Assembly: GCA_047967505.1 (NCBI GenBank)
Contig: CM106541.1
Origin: Dipteris shenzhenensis
Taxonomy: Eukaryota > Polypodiophyta > Polypodiopsida > Gleicheniales
Length of the DNA stretch: 64,000 nucleotides
Strand: one strand, 5' to 3'
Every line of letters starts with the position of its first letter. Positions within the stretch are counted from its first letter, which is position 1. The notes under the pieces were generated by a model. That model was not told the origin of the DNA. It did not search any database and saw only the letters and a list, made by a program, of their open reading frames with translations. A program made the translations under genes and the position numbers. This document shows, piece by piece, positions 11,065 through 21,965 of the stretch.

Positions 11065-11216
11065 TTCATGTCATCATCTATTCTTCTCACATGTATCCTC
11101 ATCCCAAAGGAGCATACATCTTTGTAGTATAGTAGATCATTGTACAATGCATAAGAATCTTACTGACATCTGACTAGTTTTCTAGTGGTAACTTTTCTTC
11201 TATCCTCCTCCTCCTC

Positions 11217-11256
<40 letters not shown>

Positions 11257-11618
11257 ACCCCTATCATTATCTTCCATTTTAAGTTCCATCACACCAAATA
11301 ATGACCATGAAAAACAAAGAAATGTTCTCGCAATCTTCTCCTGAATTATAGAAATCCAAAGAAGAGTCATCTTTGAAATCATCGGTCCATATTCAGGAGA
11401 AAAATAAATGACATGGAGAGGTAAAGAGAAATTTAAACATAAGCAAGCTTGGTTTTATCATTTAAATTCATGTCATCATCTATTCTTCTCACATGTATCC
11501 TCATCCCAAAGGAGCATACATCTTTGTGGTATAGTAGATCATTGTACAATGCATAAGAATCTTACTAACATCTGAGTAGATTTCTAGTGGTAACTTTTCT
11601 TCTATCCTCCTCCTCCTC

Positions 11619-11680
<62 letters not shown>

Positions 11681-11776
11681 CTATCATTATCTTCCATTTT
11701 AAGTTCCATCACACCAAATAATGACCATGAAAAACAAAGAAATGTTCTCGCAATCTTCTCCTGAATTATAGAAATA
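11065..11776. repeat. direct duplication, 402-bp period, with (CT)n
   Basis: TTCATGTCATCATCTATTC at 11065 recurs at 11467, and the two copies stay nearly identical for about 300 bp. They run through a TCCTCC tract, a (CT)n tract (about 34 bp at 11220-11254 and about 55 bp at 11622-11676) and a common tail that ends GAATTATAGAAAT. The near identity points to a recent event, with the microsatellite already differing in length. Confidence 0.9.
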
Positions 11777-12194
11777 CAAGTATATTTTGATTTTGAAATA
11801 GATCCCACAGATGTACTTCACTAAGCATGAATGACATTCAAGCTTAAGCTCTATGCTCTTTTTTTGTGTGAGCTTAAAAATGGGTATTTGATGCTTCATT
11901 CTTACACTTACATAGATGAAAACGTTTTCCACAACGATGTATGACTATATAACCTCTTGCTCACTCATCCAAGTCCTTAAGAAAACTATTGCTCATGCAT
12001 TCCATGTCCAATCAATCAGAGACACACTCACACTAATCATCGCTGTACATGATGTGTATCATAGAATGCCTTCTGGGGGACTCCTCATACTGTGGATCAA
12101 CAATCATCTACCTTGCTATCTCTTCTACATATGGTGGCAACATACTTTTCCACAAAAACAAAACAACGCATTCAGATCCCAATGCACAAATGCT

Positions 12195-12848
12195 TCACTC
12201 TAGTGAGAGCCTTAAAAATGTAAGTTTCTTATAGTAGAGAAAAAATATGCATTCTTCCAAAAAGGACCTACTTTTCACGCATATGATAACCAATACCAAA
12301 AAGAAGATAAAGAAGATAGTATATAGTACATGTGTCACTACAATACCAAAATGAAGATGCTCACTAGTCATCAAATGTGTTATTGCTTGCGTTCTCTTAT
12401 CCCATACCTCCACTGTCATGTTTGACTTGGTTCCTTGTACTAATCAAGGGCTGGACATACGAAACAACCACACTCTCGTCCACATCCAGGGAGGCACACA
12501 AATGTCCAGTGCACATACAAGCCTTGAGTGTGGGTGTTGTGCCACAACCCAACTCAACGCAAATTCCACCTAGATGACATAACAACTCTACAAAGCAACC
12601 CAAAAAAATGTGGCTCCTCTCCAATCCACCTCTCCACACATCTCCTTGTGGCTCCTCGCAAGAAATGCATCTGGAACGAAATGGCACATGACCTCATCTG
12701 TAGGCTCCATATAGAGGGCCTTAAAGTATTGCATAGTGTCCATAACATATGTGTGTGGGTGCGTCCCATGTCTACCAACTAGGAATAACTTTGAAGTTGA
12801 GCACTGCAAATATAAATAAACGATCTGTTGAAAATGTTCCTCAACCAT
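12195..12848 (-). pseudogene. unrecognised broken ORF cluster
   Basis: Three minus-strand frames follow one another (12848-12588, 12687-12397, 12419-12195) with overlaps, as if one reading frame had been shifted. Visible segments include HGTHPHTYVMDTMQYFKALY and DEVMCHFVPDAFL in the first and a Cys-rich LKACMCTGHLCASLDV in the second. I recognise no family. It lies directly downstream of the Helitron remnant in the same orientation, so captured host sequence is one possibility. Chance openness is another. Confidence 0.25.
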
Positions 12849-13005
12849 GCACTAAGATCCATGAACAAAGAAAGCAAACTAGATTCGGGCAGGTAGCTGT
12901 ATTGAGCTAGAATATGCATAAATGAATTTAGTGCTATTTCCTAGAAATTTTTAAATAATATTTTCCATTTTGACTTAATTTATAAAGTGAATTTATAACA
13001 TATAT

Positions 13006-14990
13006 TTATGTAAACTTGCAATTTGAGTAGGTCAAGTTCTCCATGACACTTGGATGACCGCAATATGTATCTATAGGATGCATTATAGAAACACAATTTT
13101 CACGAAGGTATTTTTGGCACATAGATGGGGGAGAGGAGTCAATGAAATGCACAGATTCGCTTCTTTGAATGGTAGATATTTGTAAGCATGACAATGCTGC
13201 CTCTGTTGGAGATGTTGGCTTTGAAATAATGTATGCATATATCATTTTTAATTTAATTAGATCTAGATTATCTAGTCCTAGAAGTTTTGCATCACCATGA
13301 TTCAAGTTCATGTGTCCCATGGGTTCGGTTTTCATAGCATATTTTAGAAGGTAATATGATAGGCCTGTGTTGGTTATTTTTTGAATATTCATATGTGCTT
13401 GCCACAAGAGTAATATTGTTGCATGGTATGGAACGACATTACAATGTTCTAGGGATGGACGGAAGTAGATCCATCTTTGTGTTAGAGGATCTATATTAGG
13501 TTTAATCTCTAAATGTATAGGATATGGAAATCTGTATTTGCATTTGTGGTTTGTGCTTGAGTCAAATAGATTGCATGTTGGCCTACATGTGTGGATTTGT
13601 TTTCTCATTATCATATATTTAAGCTTTCTTTGAATTGAATTCTCTGGCCACTTATTAAAATCATTCATGTAAGGGATATGTGCATCTGGTTTGATATGAT
13701 ATCTATGTCTTATTCATCTATCCATAGCATCATGTGTGCATGCATAGATCCTCGATTTTGTACCTCATAGCTTATGATATGAATGCTGACTCTACCTAGT
13801 AGTCCTTTATCACACAGAATATATCTTGCTAAGAATTGTTGCAGTCTAACATGGAAGAGCACTGCGCATTCAACTGGACAATCTCTCCATGTAAAGTTTT
13901 TATTGATTTTTTTAGCAATGATTTCTATTTGATCAATTTCACACCATCTCGTGGTTGATACCTCATCTGCAGTAAGTGTAAGGAATATATCGGGAAGGCT
14001 CCATGTGTCAAGCATTGCCATTAGATCTTTTAAGTTCCTACGGTGCCATGAAGGAGATCCAGGGATAGAACTTGGTATCTGAAACTTAAGAATACATCTA
14101 ATTATTTCTTATTCAAATATTCTTGGATCTTTTTGTCTTTGTTGGTCAATATCTCTTTGTAATACTGTAGTTTGAGTAGAGTTTGCTATTAAAATAGATT
14201 GACGTATTTGATACATCAATAATAAGTATGGTTTGTAAAGAGTGAAAATGGGAAACAATGTTGATATTCTCATTTTTAAATATACGTTGAAGAACATCTT
14301 GCCATCATGAGCACCATATCCGAAAGGATAGAGGAATGGGAATAATGCATACTCTAGTGTTAATTCATCACATTGTGATAGACCTTCCATAGATGTTATG
14401 AGCTAACGCTCAATAATTCTTGTTGAATCACAAAGTACAATTGTGCCGACTTCATGCGATGTATTTTTTTTGAATTGATGAGTTGTAGGTAGCATGTTGA
14501 TTTGTTCTAGTAATAACAAGTAGTTGTCCTCATGTGCAATTTTCATAAGATCGAATGGTGAGTCAGTAGAGTGTCTTTCAAGAATATCATAAATAACTTT
14601 TGAAGAAAGAACACTTACTCCTATTTTTGGATGCGGTCATTCATACATTGTCAAGTGTTTTTTAAATATGGGGTTTGTTCTAGAGTTAAATGCTAGAACG
14701 TGTTTTGTTGTTGATAGTAAGTTTGTTGAGTTACTACAAAATCTTTGTTGGTGATTCGAACATATTATTGGATTATCCAACATCAATCTCCTTTGTAGTA
14801 TACCTGTTGCTAAAGATGTAATTATACCTTTAGAAATGTTTAGGGATATATCGATTATAGAAAGCATTTGCATTTGACATATGTCCGCACCTAATACATT
14901 CTGTAAATAGTCTGGATCGAAGGGATTCGGGAACCGAGTACAACTTTCTAAATGGACTATCTATGCATGCTTTACAAGCCATTTTTTATC
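13006..14990 (-). pseudogene. Helitron Rep (HUH replication initiator), broken
   Basis: Minus-strand frames encode a Helitron-like Rep in the family order. First comes a Cys-containing N-terminal piece (MACKACIDSPFRKLY, about 14973), then PKIGVSVLSSKVIYDILERH and LEYALFPFLYPFGYG, then PDIFLTLTAD. The HUH motif follows as GSMHAHMMLW (near 13730). The Rep segment ends with VVPYHATILLLWQAHMN and YYLLKYAMK, which holds the paired tyrosine region. In-frame stops occur near 14637, 14410, 14109 and 13710, and a frameshift near 13700 separates the HUH part from the tyrosine part. The protein ends at 13006 without any helicase domain. Helitrons transpose by rolling-circle replication; this copy cannot encode a functional Rep/helicase. 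I could not locate a CTRR 3' hairpin end. Confidence 0.9.
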
Positions 14991-14999
14991 TATGTCCTA

Positions 15000-16560
15000 G
15001 GCCATTTTCTACATGCAAACTTATGAACGTATTGGATAAGTCGTATGGTGTTATACTTGATTCTAGTAGTGATATTACCGATTTTAAATTTGTAAAAGAA
15101 CCTGTGTTAAATTCTATTCTACCACAATATACACAATATTGCATCTTTGAAATATATTAAGTGATTTGGTTCCATTCTTCTAGAAATTTATCGATGAATA
15201 GAAACTCGTTTGTAATCATCTTTTCTTCTTTTCTATGCTAAAGTAGGAAGCAAGTTTTCTCCTTTCAATAAGTGACCTTTTCATATTTGTAAAGTAAATT
15301 ACATGTTAAAGTAGAAGCACCTACTTTATTTTCCCGTTGTAGATGATAGTGTTAAAAATGACTTGAAATTCTCCAATTCGAATAATCTGCAAACAAAATA
15401 TCAAGGTTTTTAACACTTTATATTTTTCACTCAAAACTTATAACGTCTCTAGTTTATGTTGAAACCAATTTGAATATAGCATATAGGAATTTGAATGTAG
15501 CATATAGCATTTCAAATATAGAACATGGTAAATAGCTCTTTCTTTTTGCCCATAGGAGTTTGTGTTTAGCATATATTTTGTAGCTATTTGAATTTGGGAT
15601 ATAGTAGTTTTCATTTATTACTTTGTATATATTAGGTGGCAATTTGAATTTGAGATATAGCACTTTGATTTTTGTACATAGCATTTTTCATCTAGAATTA
15701 GCACTTAGCATTGATCAACTAGCATTTTTGCATTTAGCATATAGCACTTTGTATCCAACATATAAACAAATAAACTTAACCACACATTCGTGTGGGGGGA
15801 GAGTCGGCACATTTCCCTCACATTTCCTCTCCAAAAATTATAAGACCAAGGAACGTGCCCTTCCTTGGGTTCTTTTTTTTTTGCATTTTGCAAATAGTAT
15901 TTTGCATATAGTATGTAGTTTTATGGATAAAATTGTCTAAGGAAAAAGGCATTAATATGTGTGTGTGTTTGTATATGTGGCAATAGTATAATAAAATATG
16001 GTGTGCATAGGGCCCAGGGTTGAGGTGGCAGGGCATGACCATGTGCCACCCTTCCACGTAAGAGGACCCATAAGGTGTGTTGTACATAATCCATGATAGT
16101 AATATTATAAAATGTAAGGTGGCATGGCTCCTCCATGTGCCACCCCTCCACCTAGGTTGCATTTAGTGAGATATGGCTCAAAGTCCATGAGAGAAGTAAT
16201 ATAAAATAAGTGGAGATGGATATTTTATTGAGCTATTCCCTCCATATGGGATAGGCCCATGTGGGGGAGGTATAGAAGGTCCAAGAGAGCAAGTTAAATA
16301 ATGGGAAAAGTAGGATGAGGTGGCAAGATTCCTTGTGCCAACCCTTCACTTGTCCTCCTAGAGGTTTGAACATATTATAAAATTGGGAAGATACCAAGGG
16401 AGTATCATAGACTTGAGATATGGGGCTTGATTTATGTGGAAAACTAAGTTGTAATTCTTTTTGGTCTAAAGATAAACTATCAACAAAGGATTGCAAGTTT
16501 ATTTGGTGCTGAACGTTTGGCTCAAGTGTTGAATTCTCCCCACCCTCTCCTCCTACCTAT
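15000..16560. other. AT-rich intergenic with GTGGCA/TGCCAC repeats, no gene
   Basis: 15460-15740 is a loose repeat of 'TTTGAATTTAGCATATAGCA' type phrases. Between 16020 and 16350 three diverged copies of a GGTGGCA..(C)CATGTGCCACCC palindrome occur about 85-180 bp apart (16024, 16120, 16318). No protein domain is visible. Confidence 0.5.
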
Positions 16561-16578
16561 CTCGGACTACCGAGAAAC

Positions 16579-17073
16579 TTGGGATGTCCGAATTTTAGTC
16601 TTGGTGTGATGACATCTTGGATCCTTCAATTTGATGGAGCTTACAAACCTTTGACCAAGGCTGCTGGCATGGGTGTGAAGCTCACTTCACCGGGTGGTGA
16701 GGAGTATTGTTACAACAAGTCTACACCTGCAAGTACGTGCAATCAAGTTGAGTACTCGGTGCTCATTTTTGGGTTACAAAAGGCACAAGAACATCATGCC
16801 AAGCAACTTGAAGTGCAAGGAGATTCTCAACTAGTGTGTGAACAAGTTAGTGGAAGGTGGAAGGTGCGGAGCAAAGGCTTGGTTCCACGACATCAACAAG
16901 CATTGGAACTTTGCAACCAATTTGAAGAATTAAAAATTCAGCATATCCCTCGAGCTCAAAATCTATTCGCTGATTTCTTAGCACGTGAAGCTTGTACTTC
17001 AATCACGCATGACGCGAGTGGAAGCACCACCCCAACAAAGCCACAAGCCACGAAGGAGGGTGATCATTTGTAA
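16579..17073 (+). CDS. RNase HI-like domain ORF of a retroelement
   Basis: A 164-residue ORF is almost entirely an RNase H fold. The four acidic catalytic positions are all present: D19 in FDGA, E58 in QVEYSVLIFGL, D82 in GDSQLV and D132 in LFADFLAREA. The spacing matches plant 'reverse-transcriptase-like' RNase H domains. Such domains cleave RNA in RNA/DNA hybrids. No reverse transcriptase precedes it within the window, so it is either a detached retroelement domain or a captured one. The next ORF overlaps it in another frame and supplies a zinc knuckle. Confidence 0.8.
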   Translation: MGCPNFSLGVMTSWILQFDGAYKPLTKAAGMGVKLTSPGGEEYCYNKSTPASTCNQVEYSVLIFGLQKAQEHHAKQLEVQGDSQLVCEQVSGRWKVRSKGLVPRHQQALELCNQFEELKIQHIPRAQNLFADFLAREACTSITHDASGSTTPTKPQATKEGDHL

Positions 17074-17209
17074 GGAATGCAAAGGTTGTGGTCATCATGA
17101 AACTAAGTGTTGGGCATACTTGATACGAGTTCACCGACTTCGGAAGATCATCAGAAAGGTCCTCAAGGACATTGCTCAAAAGAAGGATGCCAGACCGCAC
17201 ACCCCTTGA
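16985..17209 (+). CDS. CCHC zinc-knuckle ORF overlapping the RNase H ORF
   Basis: In the frame one step from the RNase H ORF, residues 29-42 read CKECKGCGHHETKC, a perfect C-X2-C-X4-H-X4-C knuckle, typical of retroelement Gag nucleic-acid binding. A basic helix-prone tail (RVHRLRKIIRKVLKDIAQKK) follows. The overlap with the RNase H ORF is about 90 bp. Either a single-base indel split one RNase H-knuckle protein, or the two are read by frameshifting. I favour an indel, because a third frame takes over at 17187. Confidence 0.65.
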   Translation: MKLVLQSRMTRVEAPPQQSHKPRRRVIICKECKGCGHHETKCWAYLIRVHRLRKIIRKVLKDIAQKKDARPHTP

Positions 17210-17351
17210 AGAAATAGCATGGCGACTACAAGAACTGGAAGAAGCTGAAGGTGATGTGCAGGCTCTCCAACTGTTGACATTTGTCATGGCATTCTTGTCT
17301 GGCTTGATGAACAACCTTATGCAGCATCGTGTCTCTAACCCTCGCTTGTAA
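17187..17351 (+). CDS. small ORF, amphipathic plus hydrophobic helix
   Basis: This 54-residue ORF starts inside the zinc-knuckle ORF in the third frame. It reads EEIAWRLQELEEAEGDVQAL and then a hydrophobic stretch LLTFVMAFLSGLMNNL. It could be the continuation of the knuckle protein after a second indel, or the start of a separate coiled-coil Gag segment. The function is unknown. Confidence 0.35.
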   Translation: MPDRTPLEEIAWRLQELEEAEGDVQALQLLTFVMAFLSGLMNNLMQHRVSNPRL

Positions 17352-17566
17352 AGATGGATGTGATATCATGAGGGTTGGTCCTTTTAAGATTGTCTATGTG
17401 CTATTCTATGCTGAAGATTCTTCCCGTGTAGTATTTCACAATACACCAATCACACCCTACCCTGCCTATGTGTGCTTTGTGGAGGTATCTTCACCCAATT
17501 TTCAGTTCAAGCTTCCTCTTTCTATTGTTTGTCCATAGATAAGCCTCTCTTTTCCATCTTCCAAGC

Positions 17567-17761
17567 ATGGCTGACATTCCCGTGTTTTGTGGACGGGTGG
17601 AAGAAAATCCAAATGAGTATCTTGTGGCCTTCAAGCGACGTTGTGTTTCTCTCAACTTTCTTACTGAAGACAGATGGCTGTTGGTTCTTCCCACATTTCT
17701 AGAGGGTTTGGCTCAAGTGTGGTATGAGGAGCAGGCAGGTAGCCCAGGGCCCAGGACGTAA
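17567..17761 (+). pseudogene. retrotransposon Gag N-terminal fragment
   Basis: The 64-residue ORF MADIPVFCGRVEENPNEYLVAF.. ends in LPTFLEGLAQVWYEEQ. It follows the Gag (retrotrans_gag) pattern 'F.G...E.P..YL..F...C.......D......P..L.G.A..WY'. It is cut off right after the WYEE motif, so most of Gag is missing. It lies 215 bp downstream of the RNase H/knuckle ORFs on the same strand, which is the reverse of the usual Gag-Pol order. Confidence 0.65.
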
Positions 17762-17769
17762 GAAAGGTG

Positions 17770-18486
17770 ATTAAGAGTTGCCGAGGTGAGGCAACAGGCA
17801 AGCAAAAGATATGAAAATGACAGGTGAAGTGTTGGCATGGGTGCATATTGCACTAGAGTTCTTATTAGAAGTTCATAGTATAAGTTCAGCCACTATTCAA
17901 GAAGGCACGACCATCCTTCAAAGATGGAAATAATGACCTTTACTAGAGGAAAAGAAGGCCAACAAAGATAGACCACATTAAAAGCTTTCATACATCGTTC
18001 AAGGAAAAACATCCAAAAAAACTATGAGCAATTCCTACAATGGCGACCTCATCAACTATGTGCACAAGCAAGTGCACCTGAGTCATCATAATGCTTGAGG
18101 GAAAGTTCTTATCAAGCAAGCATACAACTTTACTGGAGTCCACCCTAGTTCTTGATTCTTGATATAGATATCTCTTTTTGAGAGATCCAGCTATTTCACA
18201 TGCCCATGTAAGATTACAATTTTATACTCATCATTCAAAATTGAATGAAAATATAGTCAAGGTGATATGATAGTATGTATACCTCACAATGCCATAGATC
18301 TTGTAGATAGCTATTCTAAAATCTTCTAATAAGCATCCTTCCACTCCAAGAAACAAAGGAATTATAACAATGCATCATAATCATAGATCTATTAAGCATG
18401 AGGAAAATCGTAATTCTAGTAAGCGTTCAAGCATGTAGAATAACTATAAGAGCTTGTGCCAATCATGGGGCTTGAGACCACTAACC
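17770..18486. other. intergenic, no gene seen
   Basis: Degraded retroelement-like DNA of ordinary composition. I find no domain, repeat or RNA gene that I can support here. Confidence 0.4.
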
Positions 18487-19954
18487 TTATTGTCCTTTGA
18501 AAACTCTCTTTTCAAGCAACACGTGTCCCATCGATGTCCAAAAGGCGACAATGTCTACCTTGATCGTTGCATCCTCTCCCTTGGAGAGGATCCATAGTGC
18601 TAATTTCAAGAGAACCACTTTTGGACCACTCATTTGAGGCCAAAAGTCAAGCATCCTATCAAGCAATCCCATATCTTGGAAAGTCATGCATGGTCCACAT
18701 CAAAATTTCTTGATGAGAATGTCATGGGTATGCCTCAGAGTTTTAGAAATATCAAAGACTATGCCTCTCCATAGAGTCTGGAGCTTCTCTATCAAAGGTG
18801 CCATGGACACATCCATATCCTTAGCCTTATGCTTCTCTGGAACAAGTAGGGAAATAATGAGGTGTTACTTTTTTATTATTATCCATGGTGGGATATTGTA
18901 CTTTACCAAGACTACGGGCCATGTTGACCAAGATGTCAACCCAAAAAGGTTCACGACGTCCATTGTGAGCCCAAGATGTAAGTTGTGTGGCTCCCTCGTA
19001 AAATTTGGCAACATGTTGTCTATATGCTTCCAAGCAGCACAATATAGAGGAATCCTCAGAGTGTCATCAATGGACCGGTGTGTAGCATGCCATGTCATCA
19101 ATGTCACTCTGGACTTGCATTTGAACGTGCCATATTTCAACGATGATAGAAAAGTAGACTCAAGGCATGTACTGGGCCCTCATTGCCCTACAATTCCTCT
19201 TAGACTTGGAAAAAAGGGAGCTCATTTCGAGCACTTGAGAGAAATTCACAATTTCTTCATTTTTCTTTCCTCTAAAATAATAAAATATGATATAATCCCA
19301 CTAACATACGGTGTAGAATTTGGTATTTCTGACATCAGCGGTGCGTTTGAAGCAGTTCAAAACCCCCATGAGTATTTTTGAAATGCCAAAAATGGGAACC
19401 CAAAGGTCGAAAAAGGCAAAAAAGGGCCAAAAAACCACTTGTGCAATTGAATGCAATTTGACAGGTTTGGTGCCAATCTGTTAAATCACATTCAATTGTA
19501 CAAGTAATTTTTGAGCTTTTTTGTCTTTTTCTGGGTCTCCAAGTGCCCGTTTTTGGCATTTCGAAAGTCCTTTCAAGGGTTTTGGCCCACTTTGGACGTG
19601 TCTGTGATGTCAAAAATACCAAATTCTACACCATATGTTACATATAATAAAGTAGTTCAAGTATCCTCATTGAATGCAAACTCGACGGTATTTTTTTCCC
19701 TTTTTTTTTATTTTTTCAATGTTACGTTGGCCCTCCTTTGATTGGTGAAATGCTATTTTCCTTTTGGGCTAAAAAGCCCCAAAATAAGCTTTGATTTTTC
19801 CTAATCTATAACGTTGTGCCCCACACTCGCTCATACGAAAGAGAATACAGTTATTAGGACAAGTTTGGATGGTGTCATAATCCATCCCAATCATTGACAA
19901 CATCCTTTTTGCTTCATCTCTTGATGTGGACATGGTATTTGGGCCTAGAAACAT
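18487..19954 (-). pseudogene. CACTA TNP2 transposase (Transposase_21), broken
   Basis: Minus-strand pieces in TNP2 order. The N-terminal zinc segment at 19954-19769 reads GMDYDTIQTCPNNCILFRMS..CGAQRYR. After a nested insertion the frame resumes as LMTWHATHR.., DTLRIPLYCAAWKHIDN and EPHNLHLGLTMDVVNLFG, then STWPVVLVKYNIPPWI (19140-18865). A frameshift leads to SLLVPEKHKAKDMDVSMAPLIEKLQTLW. A stop and another shift lead to MTFQDMGLLDRM (18687). These match the TNP2 patterns 'CPNDC.L', 'MRWHA', 'R.VRLGL..DGFNPFG', 'S.WPV.L..YNLPPW', 'LIPG....D.DV...PL..EL..LW' and 'DFPAYG'. The multiple frame breaks show it cannot encode an active cut-and-paste transposase. Confidence 0.88.
19302..19640. mobile_element. 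fold-back (long inverted repeat) element nested in TNP2
   Basis: A 339-bp near-palindrome. The left arm starts TAACATACGGTGTAGAATTTG and the right arm, reverse-complemented, starts TAACATATGGTGTAGAATTTG. The arms run about 140-150 bp each with shared blocks TTTTTGACATCA, GAAATGCCAAAAA and GGCAAAAAAG. The centre is itself palindromic around ACTTGTGCAATTGAATG / CATTCAATTGTACAAGT. It splits the TNP2 remnant between its zinc segment and its catalytic part. Sequence similarity to the hairpins at 47418-47665 and 47924-48205 indicates one family. Confidence 0.8.
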
Positions 19955-19959
19955 CTTTT

Positions 19960-20337
19960 GGAGAAAACTATTGCAATTGACATATGCAAGAAACTTTAAG
20001 AATGAGATACTAGTAATAACTATTAGAACAATTAAGATCCAAACATCAATTGATATAAATTATGTGCTAACCTCTATGGCCAAGATACTTGTGTCTAACC
20101 AATCATATTGTGCATGGAAATTCAAGAACGAGAGGCAAGCCCATAGGTTTAACACATACAAGCACCATCATACAAGAGTGTTGATTGCAACTCCTGCACC
20201 ACGGTCTCTGACTCAGACAGTCACGTGTACATGCGACACCATGCCTCTAAAAATAGAATCCATCATGTCCACCATACCCTCGTCATCATCTAGCACATCA
20301 GTGAAACTATCCTCAGGCTCCAATTGTGCAAGTGGAC
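19960..20337. other. intergenic, no gene seen
   Basis: Unremarkable AT-rich sequence between the TNP2 remnant and the next tandem repeat. No coding or RNA feature is supported. Confidence 0.4.
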
Positions 20338-20511
20338 ATTATTCCTTGTTACCCCCTCATCATGTATAATGGTTTTGTGTAAATACAAGGTTAGTCTGTG
20401 AAATACACATGCAATATTAATCACATTATTCCTTGTTACCCCCTCATCTTGTATAATGGTTTTGTGTAAATACAAGGTTAGTGTGTGAAATACACATGCA
20501 ATATTAATCAC
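20338..20511. repeat. tandem duplication, ~87 bp x 2
   Basis: TTATTCCTTGTTACCCCCTC begins at about 20339 and again at about 20425. Both copies continue through GTATAATGGTTTTGTGTAAA and ACACATGCAATATTAATCAC with only two or three differences, so this is a recent duplication. Confidence 0.9.
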
Positions 20512-20741
20512 GAACTCAAATACCATTGACTTTCTGTTGATCCACTAGCACTACCAACAATGAATTGTACTTCTAGTGACTCCCCATATGCTTGCACATG
20601 GCATATGATAATACGGCACTGATGTCAAACTTCTTGCTTACATCATGTGCAAGGACAAGGCAACCTTTCCTTAACCCAGTTTGTGCTCCTGAAATTGCAT
20701 CCGATGAGCTTCCACTCATCCTCTTCATTTATACATCTCTA

Positions 20742-21965
20742 TTGTAGCTTGCTACAACATAGAGAAAACATTGGGACATGGAAGAGGGAGGAGAAGGGGA
20801 AACCATCATTGCATTGCTTGCTTGCTGAAGAAAGAGGCCAACTCCCCAAAAGATACAAGTCCCAATAAGATATCCCCAAAAGTTACATGTACACAATCTC
20901 CAAGATGCCCCACAACCCTTGACTGTTGTAACTTCCTCACTACTACACATTAGGGAAATTTGGAGCTCATTTTGGGGCCCTCTAAGGACTTCCCCTTGAG
21001 AATATTCTCTCAAAAAAGGGGGGCATGGATAATTTTTTGTAGATTAGGTCAAAACTTGTCAGACTTGGTAGTTTTAGAACCTACTCTTTGAGGGCTTTCC
21101 AATGATATATACCATGATGGAGTTTGGACATGGGAATGGAAAGATACAGGGAAGATTCCTTTCTTGTAGGAGAATATTCACGTTACGTGAATATTAGGTC
21201 AAAACTTGTCGGAGTTGGCAGTTTTAGAACCTACTCTTTGAGGGCTTTCCAATGGTATATACCATGATGGGGTTTGGACATGGGAATGGAAAGATACAGG
21301 GAAGATTCCTTTCTTATAGGAGAATATTCATGTTACATTCCTTTCTTATAGGAGAATATTCACGTTACATTCCTTTGAGAGATTTCCAATTATATATACC
21401 ATGATGGGGTTTGGACAATGGAATGGAAAGAAAGGAATCTTCCCCGTATCTTATAGGAGAATACTCACGTTACATTCCTTTGAGGGCTTTTCAATGATAT
21501 ATACCATGATGGGGTTTGGACAATGGTATATACCATGATGGGGTTTCTTTTCCATTCCATTGTCTAAACCCCATCATGGTATATATCATTGGAAAGCCCT
21601 CAAAGGAATGTAACGTGAATATTCTCCTATCAGAAAGGAATGTAATGTGAATATTCTCCTATAAGAAAGGAATCTTCCCTGTATCTTTCCATTCCCATGT
21701 CCAAACCCCATCATGGTATATCACTGGAAAGCCCTCAAAGAGTAAGTTCTGAAACTACCAAGTCCGACAAGTTTTGACCTAATCTGCAAAAAATTATCCA
21801 TGCCCCCATTTTTTGAGAGAATATTCTCAAGGGAAGTCCTTAGAGGGCCCCAAAATGAGCTCCAAATTCCCCTAATGCTAGTGCTAGGACCTTCGACCAA
21901 GACCACAATATTACTCTATGTTTGTCCTAAGTGTGGTGCCTAGAATCCCCTTAACACCTAGCACT
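20742..21965. repeat. dispersed repeat (interrupted copy)
   Basis: 20742-20947 plus 21877-21965 together match 27718-28010 closely (ACATAGAGAAAACATTGGGA, CATTGCATTGCTTGCTTGCT, CACAATCTCCAAGATGCCCC, then GTGCTAGGACCTT and GTGGTGCCTAGAATCCCCTT). The match is interrupted only by the palindromic element of the next entry. No coding function is recognisable; it could be a solo LTR or another non-autonomous repeat. Confidence 0.85.
20948..21876. mobile_element. large palindromic (fold-back) element, ~0.93 kb
   Basis: The ends are inverted repeats: CATTAGGGAAATTTGGAGCTC on the left and, reverse-complemented on the right, CATTAGGGGAATTTGGAGCTC. The arms continue inward for hundreds of bases (GGGGCCCTCTAAGGACTTCC, AGAATATTCTCTCAAAAAA, TTAGGTCAAAACTTGTC). 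The middle is a cluster of subrepeats in both orientations (GGAGAATATTCACGTTACATT, ATATACCATGATGGGGTTTG). The uninterrupted site is at about 27925 (CCACTACTCCA|CTAGTGCTAGG). The junctions show no clear target duplication. It has no coding capacity. Confidence 0.85.

Noticed and set aside
18686-19381. 231-codon plus-strand ORF
   Set aside because: It lies opposite the TNP2 remnant, whose minus-strand motifs are clear, and has no domain.
19335-19741. ORFs on both strands within 19335-19741
   Set aside because: They are mirror translations of the fold-back arms.
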